Shown: positions 24,072-33,712, counted from the stretch's first letter. The stretch: DNA of 64,000 bases from JACDER01 sp963842575 (GCA_963842575.1 CAWJGS010000010.1:741430-805429), one strand, 5' to 3'. Numbers and translations: made by a program. The notes: generated by a model from the sequence alone, not told the origin.

Positions 24072-25129
24072 TACGCGGAAACGATAAAGACCTGCGTCCC
24101 CACCGCGACGTGGTTGAAGAGCCACTCCGCGTCGGGGATGTACATCCGGATGCATCCATGGGACGCCGAGTAGCCGATCGACGCGGCGTCCGGCGTGCCG
24201 TGGATGCCGACGCCGTCGAAGCCCAGGCCCATCCAGCGCGTCCCGAGCGGGTTGCCGGGGCCGGGTGGAATCGGCTTTGCGCCGGCCGCCCACGGCGAGT
24301 CGGGCGGATACCACCAGGGATTCTCCGCCTTGACCTCGATCTGCGTATGGCCGAGCGGCGTCGGATACGCCGACTGACCGGTCGCGACGCCGAAAAGGCG
24401 CCAGAGCTTCATGCCCTTGTACAGATAGAGCTTGTTCGTCCCGCGGTGGATGACGATCACAGGCCCGAAGCTGGTGCGGCCGACCTGCGGCTGCGTGATC
24501 TTCTGGATCAGCTTGACCGGGCCTTTGCGATCGGCGTGGAGAGCGACTACGAGCAGCTTGACCGAGCGCGTGCGGTCGATCTTCCTCCCGGACACGGACT
24601 TCGTGATCCACGGCTTGTTGTTGCGGAGCTTCAGCACCGAGTCGACCGCCGCGCGGTCGAACCGCTTGGCCAGCTTCGCGACATACGCGCGGGTCAGACC
24701 CTGGCGGACGGCGATCGCGAGCGGGACCTCGCTGTCCGGCGCGGCCTCGAGCGCGCGCTTGACCGCAGCCTTGATCTGCGGGACGGCGCCGATCCCGGCG
24801 GGCGAGGAACGGAAGCTGCGCTTGCCGACCTTGACGACGATCGGCTGGTTCGCCGCGCTCAGGATCGCGACCTTCGCCTCCGCTCCGCTCATACCGCCGA
24901 CGGCGACGCCGCCGACGAGGACGCCGGGCGCGATCGTGGTGGGCGGAACCGGCCCGGTGGTGGTCGTACCGGTGGTGGTGGTGGTGGTCGTGCTCGTCGT
25001 CGTGGTCGCGGTCGTGTCCGTGGACGTGCTCGTCGTGCCGGTGCCGGTCGCGGCGACGACGGACGCCGAGAGGCCCCCGGCGGCGAGGAAGCCCAGGGCA
25101 AAGACAACCGGGAGGGCGAGGCGGCGCAC
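24071..25129 (-). CDS. L,D-transpeptidase (YkuD domain), secreted
   Basis: 352 residues. A signal peptide is followed by a Thr-rich linker (about 28-60) that is encoded by repetitive GGTCGT-type sequence, then a peptidoglycan-binding-like region and the YkuD catalytic domain. GIHGTP and SASHGCIRM supply the catalytic His and Cys (His324, Cys326). It cross-links peptidoglycan through 3-3 bonds or attaches proteins to it. GTG 25129 sits 6 nt after TACACT (25136-25141), a clear leaderless start, and I reject the longer frame upstream, which is antisense to the phosphatase. Confidence 0.92.
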
Positions 25130-25152
25130 GTGCGGAGTGTAGCCCCGGCGGA

Positions 25153-27698
25153 TTACGGATTGGTGCGCTTGATGACGACGATCGCGCAGTCGTCCGTGAG
25201 GTCGCCGCTCCCGAACGCTCGACAGTCCGCGAGCACGGCCCGGGCGAGCTGCCTGGCGGGGAGATCGCGCGCGCCGACGAGCACCTCGTCCAGGCGCTCG
25301 GTGCCGTACAACTCCGTCCCGCGCCGTCGCTCGACGAGGCCGTCCGTGTACAGAACGAGCGTGTCTCCCGGCCCGAACGGGACGCGCACCTCGTCGTAGG
25401 TCTGGCCCACGTCGACCCCGAGCGCGAGGCCCCGCGCCGCCAGCGCGGCGATCCCGCCGCCGCTCCTCATGAGACGCGGCGCCGGATGGCCGGCGTTCGC
25501 GCACGCGACCGAATCGCCCTCGACGAGGACGTAGACCAGCGTGATGAACTTCCCGGTCGCGATCTCGCCGGCCACGACCTCGTTCGCCGACGCCAGGAAG
25601 TCACCCGGCTGCGGATGCTCGCGTGTGAGCGAGCGGAAGACGAACTTCGCCATCGCCATGTCGGCGGCCGCCTCGATTCCGTGCCCGGTCACGTCACCGA
25701 GGACAACGGCGAGCCCGCCGTCCGGCAGCGTGAGGAAGTCGTAGACGTCCCCGCCGACGTCGACCCGCGCGGAGGACTCGTAGACGGTGCCGATCTCCAG
25801 CCCCTCTACCCGCGGCTCGCTGCGCGGCAGCAGCGAGCGCTGCATCGTGTCCGAAAAGCTCTTCTGCTGCTGGTAGAGGCGCGCGTTGTCGATGGCGAGC
25901 GCGGCCTGGCCGGCGATCGACAGGGCAGCGTCGAGCACCTCCCCGCGCAGCGGACGCGCAGGATCGAGGGAGACGAGCGTCAGCGTCGCGAGCGCCTCGG
26001 CCGGGGTGGAGACCGGGATGACCACGGCGGTCGCGCCCCGCTCCAGGAAGGGCACGAGCAGCTCCTGTCCGGCTAGCTCCTGCGCCGAGCGGCGGTCGAG
26101 GACGATCGGCTCGCCCGAGCGGAGCAGCCGGCGGACCGGTGGCGCCGTCGCGGGCTGGTCGCGGCCGAGGATCGAGCGGAGCGCCTCGAGCTTCGGGTCG
26201 GAGACGTACACGGAGCGCGTCTCGAGCATTTCACCGCGCCCGTCCGGCAGCCGCATCGCCGCCGCGTCGATCCCGAGCGTCTCGACCATCGTCCGCGTCA
26301 CCGCCTCGAGCGTCGCCTCGAGCGAGAGGCTGTGGGTGAACGAGTGGGAGATCTCGTACTGCGCGCGCAGGCGGCGCGCGAACTCGCGTTCGGCGGCGAG
26401 CGCGTGCTCGAGCTGTGCGCCGAGCTCCTTCGCCTCCTCGTGCAGACGAGCGTTCTCGACTGCGACCGCGAGCTGGGCCGCTAGCGCCGTCATGAGCGCG
26501 ACCTCGTTCTCGTCGAAGACGCGCGCGGCGGGCGGATAGACCGCGAGCAACCCGATCACCGACTCCGGCGCGACCAGCGGGACAGCCAGCACGCCTTCGA
26601 TTCCCGATTCGGCCAGCTCGCTGCGCACGCCGTGAGCAGCTCGGCCGCTTCTCCCGGCGCCAGGATCAGCGCCTGCCGGCCGCGGAGCGGGCCGAGGGCG
26701 AGCGAGAGCAGGCTATCCCCCACCCGTGCATGCGGACCGGCCAGGCCGCGCCCGGCCACCGGCTGCAGCCGTCCTCCATCCAGCAGATAGACGGCGACGC
26801 GCTCGACGCCGAGGAGCTCGGCGATCCGCTCGACCGCGGTCTCGAGCGTGTGGGAAAGGGACAGTTGCGCGATAGCCTGGCCGATCACGGCGAGGAGCGC
26901 GCGCGTGCGCTCCAGCTCCGCCTCCGTCTCCACCAACGCCTCGTTCGCCCGGATGGCCTGTGCCGCGCGCACTCCGAACGTCGCGAGCGGGCCCGCCGAC
27001 CCGTTCACCGGCTCGGCTCCTCCGTCGAACACGAGCTGGAGGACGCCGAGCGGCGGCTCGCCGAGCCGGACGCTGGCGACCGAGCCTTCGACCGCGACCG
27101 ACGCCCTGCTCTCGAGCATGTCCGCCGCGGCCTGCTCGAGCTCCGGGATGCGCGCCTGGTCGACCGTGACCTCGGCTGCGAGCGTGAGCACGTCTCCATC
27201 GGCTGCGCGCCACAGCACCGCTCCCGAGGCCCCGCCCGCCTCCGCCGCAACCTGGACGAGCTGGCCGGCACTTCCCCCCGAGGCGAGCGCGAGCGCCTCT
27301 CCCGCCAGCGCCAGCTCGCGCTCCCGGCGAGCCTCGGTGTCGCCGACCGAGCCAAGCTCGGCGGCGAGGACGAGTGCGGCCTGCGCCGCTGCCGACTCCG
27401 CCAGCGAAACGTCGTTCTCGGCGAACGGCTCGCCGGATCTGAGCAACTCGAGCTCGCCGACGACCTCGTTTCCTCGCTTGATGGGGATGGTCAGCGCGGA
27501 GCCGTCCTGTCCCGCGCCTCTCAGTGGGCCGCGCGATCCGACCAGCTCGGCGGAGACGACCGCGGACGTCGCCCAAACGGCTCGGGCGGCCAGATCGCCG
27601 CTCGCCTCCTCCCGGAGACGCACCACGGCCGCGTCCGCGCGCAGCGCCTTTCCAATGGCTTCGGTGAGCGCCTGGAGCGCCTCCGGAGAGTCGCGCAT
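25153..27698 (-). CDS. Multi-GAF SpoIIE-type PP2C phosphatase, one frameshift near 26628
   Basis: From ATG 27698 the protein has about three GAF-like sensory domains and ends in a SpoIIE/PP2C phosphatase (DVGGDVYDFLTLPDGGLAVV, GDVTGHGIEAAADMAM, LVLYTDGLVERR). Metal-binding Asp residues are all present. The frame changes inside the middle GAF: GEAAELLTA ends one frame, and VRSELAESGIEGVLAVPLV continues in the next, so a base is missing near ACGGCGTGC at about 26628. Restored length is about 848 residues. It would dephosphorylate an anti-sigma-factor antagonist in response to a GAF ligand. TACTTC lies 6 nt upstream of the ATG. Confidence 0.82.
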
Positions 27699-27734
27699 CG
27701 CTCCGAAGTATGGATAACCGCCTAAACTTCCCGC

Positions 27735-27971
27735 ATGGCCGAGCCGGCGAGGCGCCAAACGGCGGCTGAAGAGGCGCCGCCGTACGACCCGAGGGCGATC
27801 GAGCGCACGCTCGTCGAGCAGCGCGCTCGGCGCGAGGCGCGCGTCGAGCGCAAGCGGGCGGTCCGGCACGCGCACATCCGCTTCTTCATCGTCATCCTCG
27901 CGCTTCTCGGCGGGGCCGTCGCGCTCGGGTTCTTCGTCTGGCAGGAAGTGGAGAACCTCTTCGGGCTCTGA
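27735..27971 (+). CDS. Small single-pass membrane protein, function unknown
   Basis: 78 residues: a charged helical N-terminus rich in Arg and Glu (about 10-45, likely coiled) and one transmembrane helix (FFIVILALLGGAVALGFFVW) near the C-terminus. TAAACT (27723-27728) ends exactly 6 nt before the ATG. The stop overlaps the next start as TGATG, so the two membrane proteins are translationally coupled. No homologue is recognised. Confidence 0.75.
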   Translation: MAEPARRQTAAEEAPPYDPRAIERTLVEQRARREARVERKRAVRHAHIRFFIVILALLGGAVALGFFVWQEVENLFGL

Positions 27972-28456
27972 TGCAGGAACCGGACGACCTCTACGACTCC
28001 CCCGAGCAGCCCTACCGTCCGCTGCCGCCGGAGCCCTACCCGCGCGCGCCCGCGACGATCTGGACAGCCGGGGGCCGCATCGCGTGGGTCGCGGGGCTTG
28101 TCCTCATGCTCTCCAGCTTCATGGGCTGGTACGTGGGCTCGGGCGAAGGCTTGACCATCAGCGTCATCGGCTGGCACACGGGGACGCTGGGCAAGCTGGT
28201 CTTCTTCCTCGGCGCCGCCGTCATTCTCCTCGCAGTCCTACGCGAGGCCGGGATCGAGCTTCCGCCCGCCATTCCGGAGAGCCTGGTCATAATCGCCATC
28301 GGCGCGGTATCGACGATCTTCGTCCTGATTCGGCTGATCTCGATCCCCGACCAGTTCCTGCCGGCAGACGGCCGTGGAATCGGGATCTGGATCGCGCTGG
28401 TGGCCGCGATCGGCGTCATCTTCGGCGGGCTGCTTCGAGCCGGAGAAGAGCTATGA
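27971..28456 (+). CDS. Four-helix membrane protein, function unknown
   Basis: 161 residues. A Pro/Glu-rich cytoplasmic-type N-terminus of about 35 residues precedes four hydrophobic helices (about 38-56, 70-88, 100-118, 135-155), with a FMGWYVGSG turn after the first. This layout is common among uncharacterised actinobacterial membrane proteins. It starts inside the TGATG overlap with the 78-residue gene. Its end overlaps the convergent PAP2 gene by 41 bases. Confidence 0.78.
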   Translation: MQEPDDLYDSPEQPYRPLPPEPYPRAPATIWTAGGRIAWVAGLVLMLSSFMGWYVGSGEGLTISVIGWHTGTLGKLVFFLGAAVILLAVLREAGIELPPAIPESLVIIAIGAVSTIFVLIRLISIPDQFLPADGRGIGIWIALVAAIGVIFGGLLRAGEEL

Positions 28457-28937
28457 CGATCCCGCCGATGAGCAGGCCCAGGATCGCGCCGCCGAGCACG
28501 TCGAGCGGATAGTGCACGCCGACATAGACGCGCGAGAACCCGATCGCGACGGCGAGGAGGAAGAACGCCGGCGCCCAGCGCGGGCGGTAGTACGAGAGGA
28601 CCGTCGCAGCCGCGAAGGCGATCGTGGTGTGCCCTGAAGGAAACGACGGATCCTTGGGGACGTGCCCGAGCGGATGGGGCTCGGGATAACGGCGCCAGGG
28701 ACGCACCCGTCCCACCGCCCGCCTGAGCCCGAGCGCGGAGAAGTCGGCGACGACGACCGCGGCGAGCACCGAGAGCAGCACGAGCGGTCGCCTCCAGAGG
28801 AGCGCGCAGACGAGCGCGACGGCAATCCACACCAGCCCGAAGGACCCGATGTAGCTGAGCCCCTCGAAGACCGGATTCAGCCAGCCGGCCCGATGGTGGA
28901 CGACCCACCGCTCGAGCTCGTGGTCCAGGTGGATCAG
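28416..28937 (-). CDS. PAP2-family membrane phosphatase, probable CTG start
   Basis: About 173 residues. The three PAP2 motifs are present: RRAVGRVRP (basic motif), PSFPSGHTTIAF, and SRVYVGVHYPLDVLGG. They dephosphorylate undecaprenyl pyrophosphate or phosphatidate in the membrane. The first in-frame GTG (28832) would remove the conserved stretch HELERWVVHHRAG and the first helix. The frame reaches back to CTG 28935-28937, which overlaps the TGA of the upstream regulator as CTGA. This is the second such arrangement in the window. Confidence 0.85.
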   Translation of the reverse strand: MIHLDHELERWVVHHRAGWLNPVFEGLSYIGSFGLVWIAVALVCALLWRRPLVLLSVLAAVVVADFSALGLRRAVGRVRPWRRYPEPHPLGHVPKDPSFPSGHTTIAFAAATVLSYYRPRWAPAFFLLAVAIGFSRVYVGVHYPLDVLGGAILGLLIGGIVIALLRLEAARRR

Positions 28938-29536
28938 GTCGGCAGGAGCTGCTTGGTCGACTCGATCAGCTGCCGGGGGTCGAACGGCTTGCCGATGAAG
29001 CCGCGCGCGCCGCGGGCCTTGGCCTCTTCCTCAGAGGCCTCGTCGGTCTTCCCGCTGAACATCACGACGGGGATCGAGCCGACGCCGTGTCGTTCCTGCA
29101 CGCGCCGGAGCATCTCCCAGCCGTCCACCTTGGGCATCATCACGTCGAGCAGGATGAGATCGGGAGGCTCCTGCTCGAGCGCTGCGAGCCCCTCCTCGGC
29201 GCTTCCCGCCTCGCGGACGGAGTAGCCCTCGAGCTCGAGGTTCGCCTTCACGTATTCGCGGACGTGGTCGTCGTCGTCGACGATCAGGATGAGCGGGCCG
29301 CCCTGCGGACCGCCACCAGGGCCGGAGTACTCGAGGAAGGTGTCCAGGTCGGACCGGCGGTAGCGCCGGTGGCCGCCCGGCGTATAGAAGGCGGGAACGC
29401 GGCCAAGGTCGGACCACTTGCGGATCGTGCTCTGCGCGACGCCGAGATATTTAGCCGCCTGACCGAGCGTCATCCACTCGGTCGGCTCGCCGCCGCCGAA
29501 ACTGCGTCTACTTGTATTTCCCTCTCGCGAGTTCAT
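28934..29536 (-). CDS. Regulator with N-terminal MerR/excisionase-type HTH and C-terminal receiver domain
   Basis: 200 residues. Residues 20-70 (TLGQAAKYLGVAQSTIRKWS, PGGHRRYRRSDLDTFL) are a BldC/excisionase-type winged helix. Residues 81-200 are a receiver domain with the acidic pocket DDDD (87-90), phosphoacceptor Asp131 (LILLDVMMPK) and the GKPFDP lysine. The order DNA-binding then receiver is the reverse of ordinary response regulators. No histidine kinase is adjacent. The leader contains TATAGATT upstream of the ATG in an AT-rich patch. The PAP2 gene is coupled downstream. Confidence 0.9.
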   Translation of the reverse strand: MNSREGNTSRRSFGGGEPTEWMTLGQAAKYLGVAQSTIRKWSDLGRVPAFYTPGGHRRYRRSDLDTFLEYSGPGGGPQGGPLILIVDDDDHVREYVKANLELEGYSVREAGSAEEGLAALEQEPPDLILLDVMMPKVDGWEMLRRVQERHGVGSIPVVMFSGKTDEASEEEAKARGARGFIGKPFDPRQLIESTKQLLPT

Positions 29537-29591
29537 AGAAATTGGAATCTATACAAACCTGGCCATTCCTCGATCCGGGAACTTCTAAACC

Positions 29592-29792
29592 TCAAGGCCC
29601 TTGATTCGACCTCAGCGGGAAGAACGTGCGCACGAACGTCGTGCTCTCGCCGGTCTTCGGGTTGTCGTTCAGCGCCTTGCCGAACGCGATCCCGAGCAGG
29701 AAGACGAGGATCAGGACGACGATCCCGGCGATGAGCCGGCGGCGCTGCACGTTACGCCGGGGCGGGCGGCGGCGCTCCGAGGGCTCGGTCAC
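29592..29792 (-). CDS. Small single-pass membrane protein
   Basis: 66 residues: very basic N-terminus (ERRRPPRRNVQRRR), one transmembrane helix (LIAGIVVLILVFLLGIAFG) and a short outer tail. GTG 29792 overlaps the upstream stop as GTGA, which decides the start over the longer frame. Unknown function. The basic segment just inside the membrane resembles positive-inside anchors of small division or stress proteins, but nothing more specific can be said. Confidence 0.72.
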   Translation of the reverse strand: MTEPSERRRPPRRNVQRRRLIAGIVVLILVFLLGIAFGKALNDNPKTGESTTFVRTFFPLRSNQGP

Positions 29793-30076
29793 GGCGCGTA
29801 GTCCGTCGCGCCGCGGGCGTGGAGATGGAATGCGGCCGCGCCGATCGTCGGGAGCTCGTGCCGGTCGGAGACGACGTCGCGCATCCACGCGTCGGCGTCG
29901 TGGTAGACGCGCGCGAGCTCGGCAATCGTGAACGTCTGGCCGATCTGGCGACGGAGCGCGTCACGGACGCTGTCCACGTCGGCCATCAGCGCCCGGTACC
30001 GCCGGCGGTCGTCGCGCGCGGCCTGCACACGGCGATAGCCCTCCTCCCACTCCTGGCGGGTGCTCTCGGCCGGCAT
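29789..30076 (-). CDS. Small helical protein, function unknown
   Basis: 95 residues, predicted mostly helical and charged, with TFTIAELARVYHDADAWMRD in the middle and no signal or membrane segment. ATG 30076 follows TAGGAT by 7 nt, consistent with a leaderless start. It lies between the DUF501 gene and the small membrane protein, to which it is coupled by a GTGA overlap. I do not recognise a family. Confidence 0.72.
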   Translation of the reverse strand: MPAESTRQEWEEGYRRVQAARDDRRRYRALMADVDSVRDALRRQIGQTFTIAELARVYHDADAWMRDVVSDRHELPTIGAAAFHLHARGATDYAP

Positions 30077-30087
30077 GGGGGCGGATC

Positions 30088-30582
30088 CTATGGAGTGCAG
30101 CACTCGGAAGGCCAGAGCGGATGAGGCAGCTCCGCGACGATCCGCTCCCCGAGCTCGTATCCGGGATTGGCCAGCGCGAAGGCGACATGCGCGTGCAGGC
30201 ACTTCAACCGGCGCGGGTTGCGCGAGCCTCCGATCCCGAGCTCGAGCGACGCGCCGCCGTCACTGTCGGCGCGGCCGGCAACGAGCTCGCGGCGGATCGC
30301 ACGCTGCTTCTCCGTCGCATCCTCGAGGCTGCGGGCCAGGTCGGGGTCCTGCTCTACCCTTGCGCTCCAGCGCTCCACGCCGCCTGCCGCCTCGAGGCGC
30401 GACACCGCTGCGACCAGGTGGGGGCAGGTCAGGTAGTAGGTCGTCGGGAACGGCTCGCCCTCGTCGTCGTAGGGCTGCTGCTCGGTGACGGCCGGCCGGC
30501 CGAAGGGGCAGCGGACGGCTACGCGCCGGAAGGCGCGCGGCGGCCGGCCCAGCTGGCGCGCGACGATCTCGCGGTCATCCAC
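30088..30582 (-). CDS. DUF501 family protein
   Basis: 164 residues. ARQLGRPPRAFRRVAVRCPFG, PFPTTYYLTCPHLV and a late RLKCLHAHVAFALANPGYELG match DUF501, which in Actinobacteria sits directly after the FtsB/DivIC gene and before exopolyphosphatase. Several Cys and His residues (CPFG, CPHL, CLHAH) could bind metal; that is an inference. The GTG start at 30582 overlaps the end of the divIC gene. The exopolyphosphatase normally next in this order is absent here. Confidence 0.88.
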   Translation of the reverse strand: MDDREIVARQLGRPPRAFRRVAVRCPFGRPAVTEQQPYDDEGEPFPTTYYLTCPHLVAAVSRLEAAGGVERWSARVEQDPDLARSLEDATEKQRAIRRELVAGRADSDGGASLELGIGGSRNPRRLKCLHAHVAFALANPGYELGERIVAELPHPLWPSECCTP

Positions 30583-30928
30583 TGCTCCGAAGCGTATGTT
30601 CGTGCGCGCGGAGCCAGGGGTTGATGCCCTTGACGATGTAGAGGCGCTCACCGGGCCGGACGAGCCCGAGGTGGCGAGCCGCGCGCTCGAGGGCCTGCCT
30701 GCTGGCCGAGCGGTGGAGCCGGCGCGCGAGCTGGTCGTGCTCCACGCGCAGCCGCGAGACCTCGGCGCTCCGCTGGTCGAGGGCCGAACGGGTGCTGAAG
30801 TAGCTGTGCGCCGGCCGGTAGTAGAGGAAGGCGACGATCGCCAGCGCCGCGACCGCGGCCCAGCGCAAGGCGATGGTCGAGCGCGGCGGCCTCTTCCTCT
30901 TTCTGCGCGGTTGCTCAGGCGTTTCCAT
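30575..30928 (-). CDS. FtsB/DivIC-type septum formation initiator
   Basis: 117 residues: basic cytoplasmic N-terminus (RRKRKRPPR), one transmembrane helix (WAAVAALAIVAFLYY), then a coiled coil (SALDQRSAEVSRLRVEHDQL) and the RHLGLVRPGERLYIV end typical of the family. It would join FtsL and FtsQ at the division septum. The position after enolase is the conserved actinobacterial location. The pyruvate kinase gene lies between it and eno here, which is not the usual order. Confidence 0.9.
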   Translation of the reverse strand: METPEQPRRKRKRPPRSTIALRWAAVAALAIVAFLYYRPAHSYFSTRSALDQRSAEVSRLRVEHDQLARRLHRSASRQALERAARHLGLVRPGERLYIVKGINPWLRAHEHTLRSSG

Positions 30929-30974
30929 CCGTTCCGCTCGATTCGCGAATCGCGCCGAGGCTCCTGCCTCCCTG

Positions 30975-32390
30975 CTACGCGACGTCGACTCTGATCACGT
31001 TGGTGGAGCCGGGGATATTGACCGCGGTCCCGGCCGTGATCACCACGCGGTCACCGGCGTCCACGAGCTCGCTCGCGCGCGCGGCTTCGAGCGCCCGGTT
31101 CCACAGATCCTCCACGTCCACTGCCTCGTCCACCAGCACCGGCGTGACGCCCCATTCCAGCGCCATCTGCTGGACGGCGTGCCGATGGTGGGTGATACCG
31201 ATGATCGGCCTCGTCGGCCGGAGACGCGCGACGGCCGACGCGGTCCGGCCGGTGAAGGTCGGGACGAGGATGGCCTTGGCCCCGACCGCCTCGGCCAGGT
31301 CGCACGCCGCGTTCGACATCGCGTTGCCGACCGTGGGCTCGTCGCTCGCCTCGGGAATCTGGTGGCGGTAGCCGAGGCTGGGCTCGACCGCGCGCGCGAT
31401 CCGGTCCATGTACTCGACAGCCTCGAGAGGGAACTCCCCGATGGCGGTCTCCCCGGAGAGCATCAGGGCCGACGAGCCGTCCAGGATCGCGTTGGCGACG
31501 TCGCTCGCCTCCGCGCGGGTCGGCTCGGGACGGTGCTCCATGGACTCGAGCATCTGGGTGGCGGTGATGACCGTCTTGCCGCGGTCGAGCGAGGCGAGAA
31601 TTATCCGCTTCTGCAGGAGCGGCACCAAAGCCGGCCCGATCTCGACGCCAAGGTCGCCGCGGGCGACCATGAGAGCGTCCGCCTCGACCGCGATCTCCGG
31701 AAGCGCCGCGACGGCCTCCGACTTCTCGATCTTCGCGATCACGTGCACCTCCGGATCCCCCCCGGACATGAGCGCACGCAGCTCGCGCACGTCGGACGCA
31801 GAGCGCACGAACGAGAGGGCGACAAAGTCGACGCCCAGCTCGAGCGCGAATGCGAGGTCGCGGCGGTCCTTCTCTGTGAGCGACGGAATGGGAACGGGGA
31901 CGCCTGGGACGTTCACGCCCTTGGCCGAGCTGACGACGCCGGCGACGAGAACCTTGCACCGTGCCCGCCCGTGCTCGACCTCCTCCACCTTCAGATGGAC
32001 GTGGCCGTCGTCGATCAGGAGGTCGTGGCCGGGCTGCAGCACCTCCCCGAGCACGGCCGGGAGCACCGGGATCTCGCCGTCACGCGCAGCGGGCGCGAAA
32101 ACGACGACGGCCTCGTCGTCGCGGGCGAGCCGGATCGGCTGCGGCAGGCTCCCCACACGCAGCTTCGGCCCCTGGAGGTCGGCGATGAGAGCGAGCGGCC
32201 GGCCGACTTCCTCCTGCGCGGCGCGGACGCTGCGCGCGCGCTCGGCGTGATCCTCGTGCGAGCCGTGCGAGAAGTTGAGCCGCGCGGCATCCATTCCCGC
32301 GCGCGCAAGGGCCACGACCATCTCGGGCGAGGACGTCGCCGGCCCGATCGTGGCCACGATTTTCGTGCGTCGAGGCGCTAGGCGCGCCAT
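30975..32390 (-). CDS. pyk: Pyruvate kinase
   Basis: 471 residues, standard length. RRTKIVATIGPATSS at the N-terminus, NFSHGSHEDH, IIDDGHV-type metal segment (LIDDGHVHL), the signature MVARGDLGVEIG and the C-terminal allosteric domain are all present. It makes ATP and pyruvate from phosphoenolpyruvate at the end of glycolysis. ATG 32390 follows TAGGCT (32397-32402) by 6 nt, so it has its own leaderless promoter between enolase and the septum gene. Confidence 0.97.
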   Translation of the reverse strand: MARLAPRRTKIVATIGPATSSPEMVVALARAGMDAARLNFSHGSHEDHAERARSVRAAQEEVGRPLALIADLQGPKLRVGSLPQPIRLARDDEAVVVFAPAARDGEIPVLPAVLGEVLQPGHDLLIDDGHVHLKVEEVEHGRARCKVLVAGVVSSAKGVNVPGVPVPIPSLTEKDRRDLAFALELGVDFVALSFVRSASDVRELRALMSGGDPEVHVIAKIEKSEAVAALPEIAVEADALMVARGDLGVEIGPALVPLLQKRIILASLDRGKTVITATQMLESMEHRPEPTRAEASDVANAILDGSSALMLSGETAIGEFPLEAVEYMDRIARAVEPSLGYRHQIPEASDEPTVGNAMSNAACDLAEAVGAKAILVPTFTGRTASAVARLRPTRPIIGITHHRHAVQQMALEWGVTPVLVDEAVDVEDLWNRALEAARASELVDAGDRVVITAGTAVNIPGSTNVIRVDVA

Positions 32391-32425
32391 GTGCCCAGCC
32401 TAACTGGCACCGGCCGTGCGACGTG

Positions 32426-33712
32426 TCACCGAGCGGTGAAGCGCGGGAACGCGTCCCAGCCCGGGTACTCGGCCGACGGCCCGAGCTCTTCCTCGATCCG
32501 CAGCAGCTGGTTGTACTTGGCCGTCCTGTCCGTGCGGGACGGCGCGCCGGTCTTGATCTGGCCGGCCCCAGTCGCGACGGCGATGTCGGCGATCGTCGTG
32601 TCCTCGGTTTCGCCGGAGCGGTGCGAGATCACCGTCGCATAGCCGGCTGCGCGGGCACGCTCGATCACGTCCAGGCTTTCGGTGAGCGTCCCGATCTGGT
32701 TGACCTTCACGAGGATCGCGTTGGCGACGCCGGAGCCGATCCCGCGCTCGAGGCGCTCCGTGTTCGTGACGAACAGGTCGTCGCCGACCAGCTGCACGCG
32801 GTCGCCGAGCCGCTCGGTGATCGTACGCCACGCGTCCCACTCGTCCTCGGCCAGCCCGTCCTCGATCGAGACGATCGGATAGTCGTCGAGCAGCCTCGCG
32901 TACAGGTCGATCATCCCGGCCGTGTCCACGACCTTGCCGGCCCGCTCGAAGTGGTATGCGCCGTCGCGGAAGAGCTCTGTCGAGGCCGGATCGAGCGCGA
33001 TCGCGACGCGTTCGCGGTGGCCGACCCGCTCGGCGGCCTCGAGGACGACGCCGATCGCCTCGTCGGCCGAGCCGAGCTCCGGCGCGAAGCCGCCCTCGTC
33101 CCCCACTCCCGTGGACATGCCCTGCTCGTGCAGGACGTTCTTCAGCGAGTGGAAGACCTCGGCAGCCACGCGCAGGCACTCGGAAAACGTCTCGACGCCG
33201 CCCGGCACGAGCATGAACTCCTGCATATCGAGCGAGTTCTGGGCATGCGCGCCGCCGTTGACCACGTTCAGCATCGGCACCGGCAGCACGTGAGCGCCGC
33301 TGCCGCCGAGCCAGCGGTAGAGCGGGACGGCGGCGTGGGCCGCGGCCGCCTTCGCAGCGGCCAGCGAGCACCCGAGGATCGCGTTCGCGCCGAGCCGGGA
33401 CTTGTTCGGAGTGCCGTCGGCCTCGATCATCCGCTCGTCGAGCCCCCGCTGGTCCTCCGCATCCATCCCGCGCAGTGCCTCGGCGAGCTCGTGGCGGACG
33501 TTGCCGACCGCATCGCTCACGCCCTTGCCGAGCCAGGGCTCGCCCCCGTCGCGCAGCTCGACCGCCTCGAATTTGCCGGTGGATGCGCCCGACGGGACCG
33601 CCGCCCGCCCGAACGCTCCGTCCTCGAGGGTGATATCCACTTCCACCGTCGGGTTCCCGCGCGAGTCGAGGATCTGGCGCGCCGTGACGTCCGAGATGCG
33701 GGATCCGCTCAT
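32426..33712 (-). CDS. eno: Enolase
   Basis: 428 residues. SGASTGKFEAVELRDG at the N-terminal loop, NVVNGGAHAQN, VSIEDGLAEDEW, VGDDLFVTN and ISHRSGETEDTTIADIAVA, with Lys of the KVNQIG strand, give the complete active site and Mg2+ ligands. It converts 2-phosphoglycerate to phosphoenolpyruvate, substrate for the pyruvate kinase encoded next. ATG 33712 overlaps the mazG stop as ATGA, so the two are coupled. Confidence 0.98.
   Translation of the reverse strand: MSGSRISDVTARQILDSRGNPTVEVDITLEDGAFGRAAVPSGASTGKFEAVELRDGGEPWLGKGVSDAVGNVRHELAEALRGMDAEDQRGLDERMIEADGTPNKSRLGANAILGCSLAAAKAAAAHAAVPLYRWLGGSGAHVLPVPMLNVVNGGAHAQNSLDMQEFMLVPGGVETFSECLRVAAEVFHSLKNVLHEQGMSTGVGDEGGFAPELGSADEAIGVVLEAAERVGHRERVAIALDPASTELFRDGAYHFERAGKVVDTAGMIDLYARLLDDYPIVSIEDGLAEDEWDAWRTITERLGDRVQLVGDDLFVTNTERLERGIGSGVANAILVKVNQIGTLTESLDVIERARAAGYATVISHRSGETEDTTIADIAVATGAGQIKTGAPSRTDRTAKYNQLLRIEEELGPSAEYPGWDAFPRFTAR

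Noticed and set aside
24960..25060. Repetitive GGTCGT tract as a CRISPR or microsatellite locus
   Set aside because: It encodes the in-frame Thr-rich linker of the L,D-transpeptidase; no spacers of uniform length exist.
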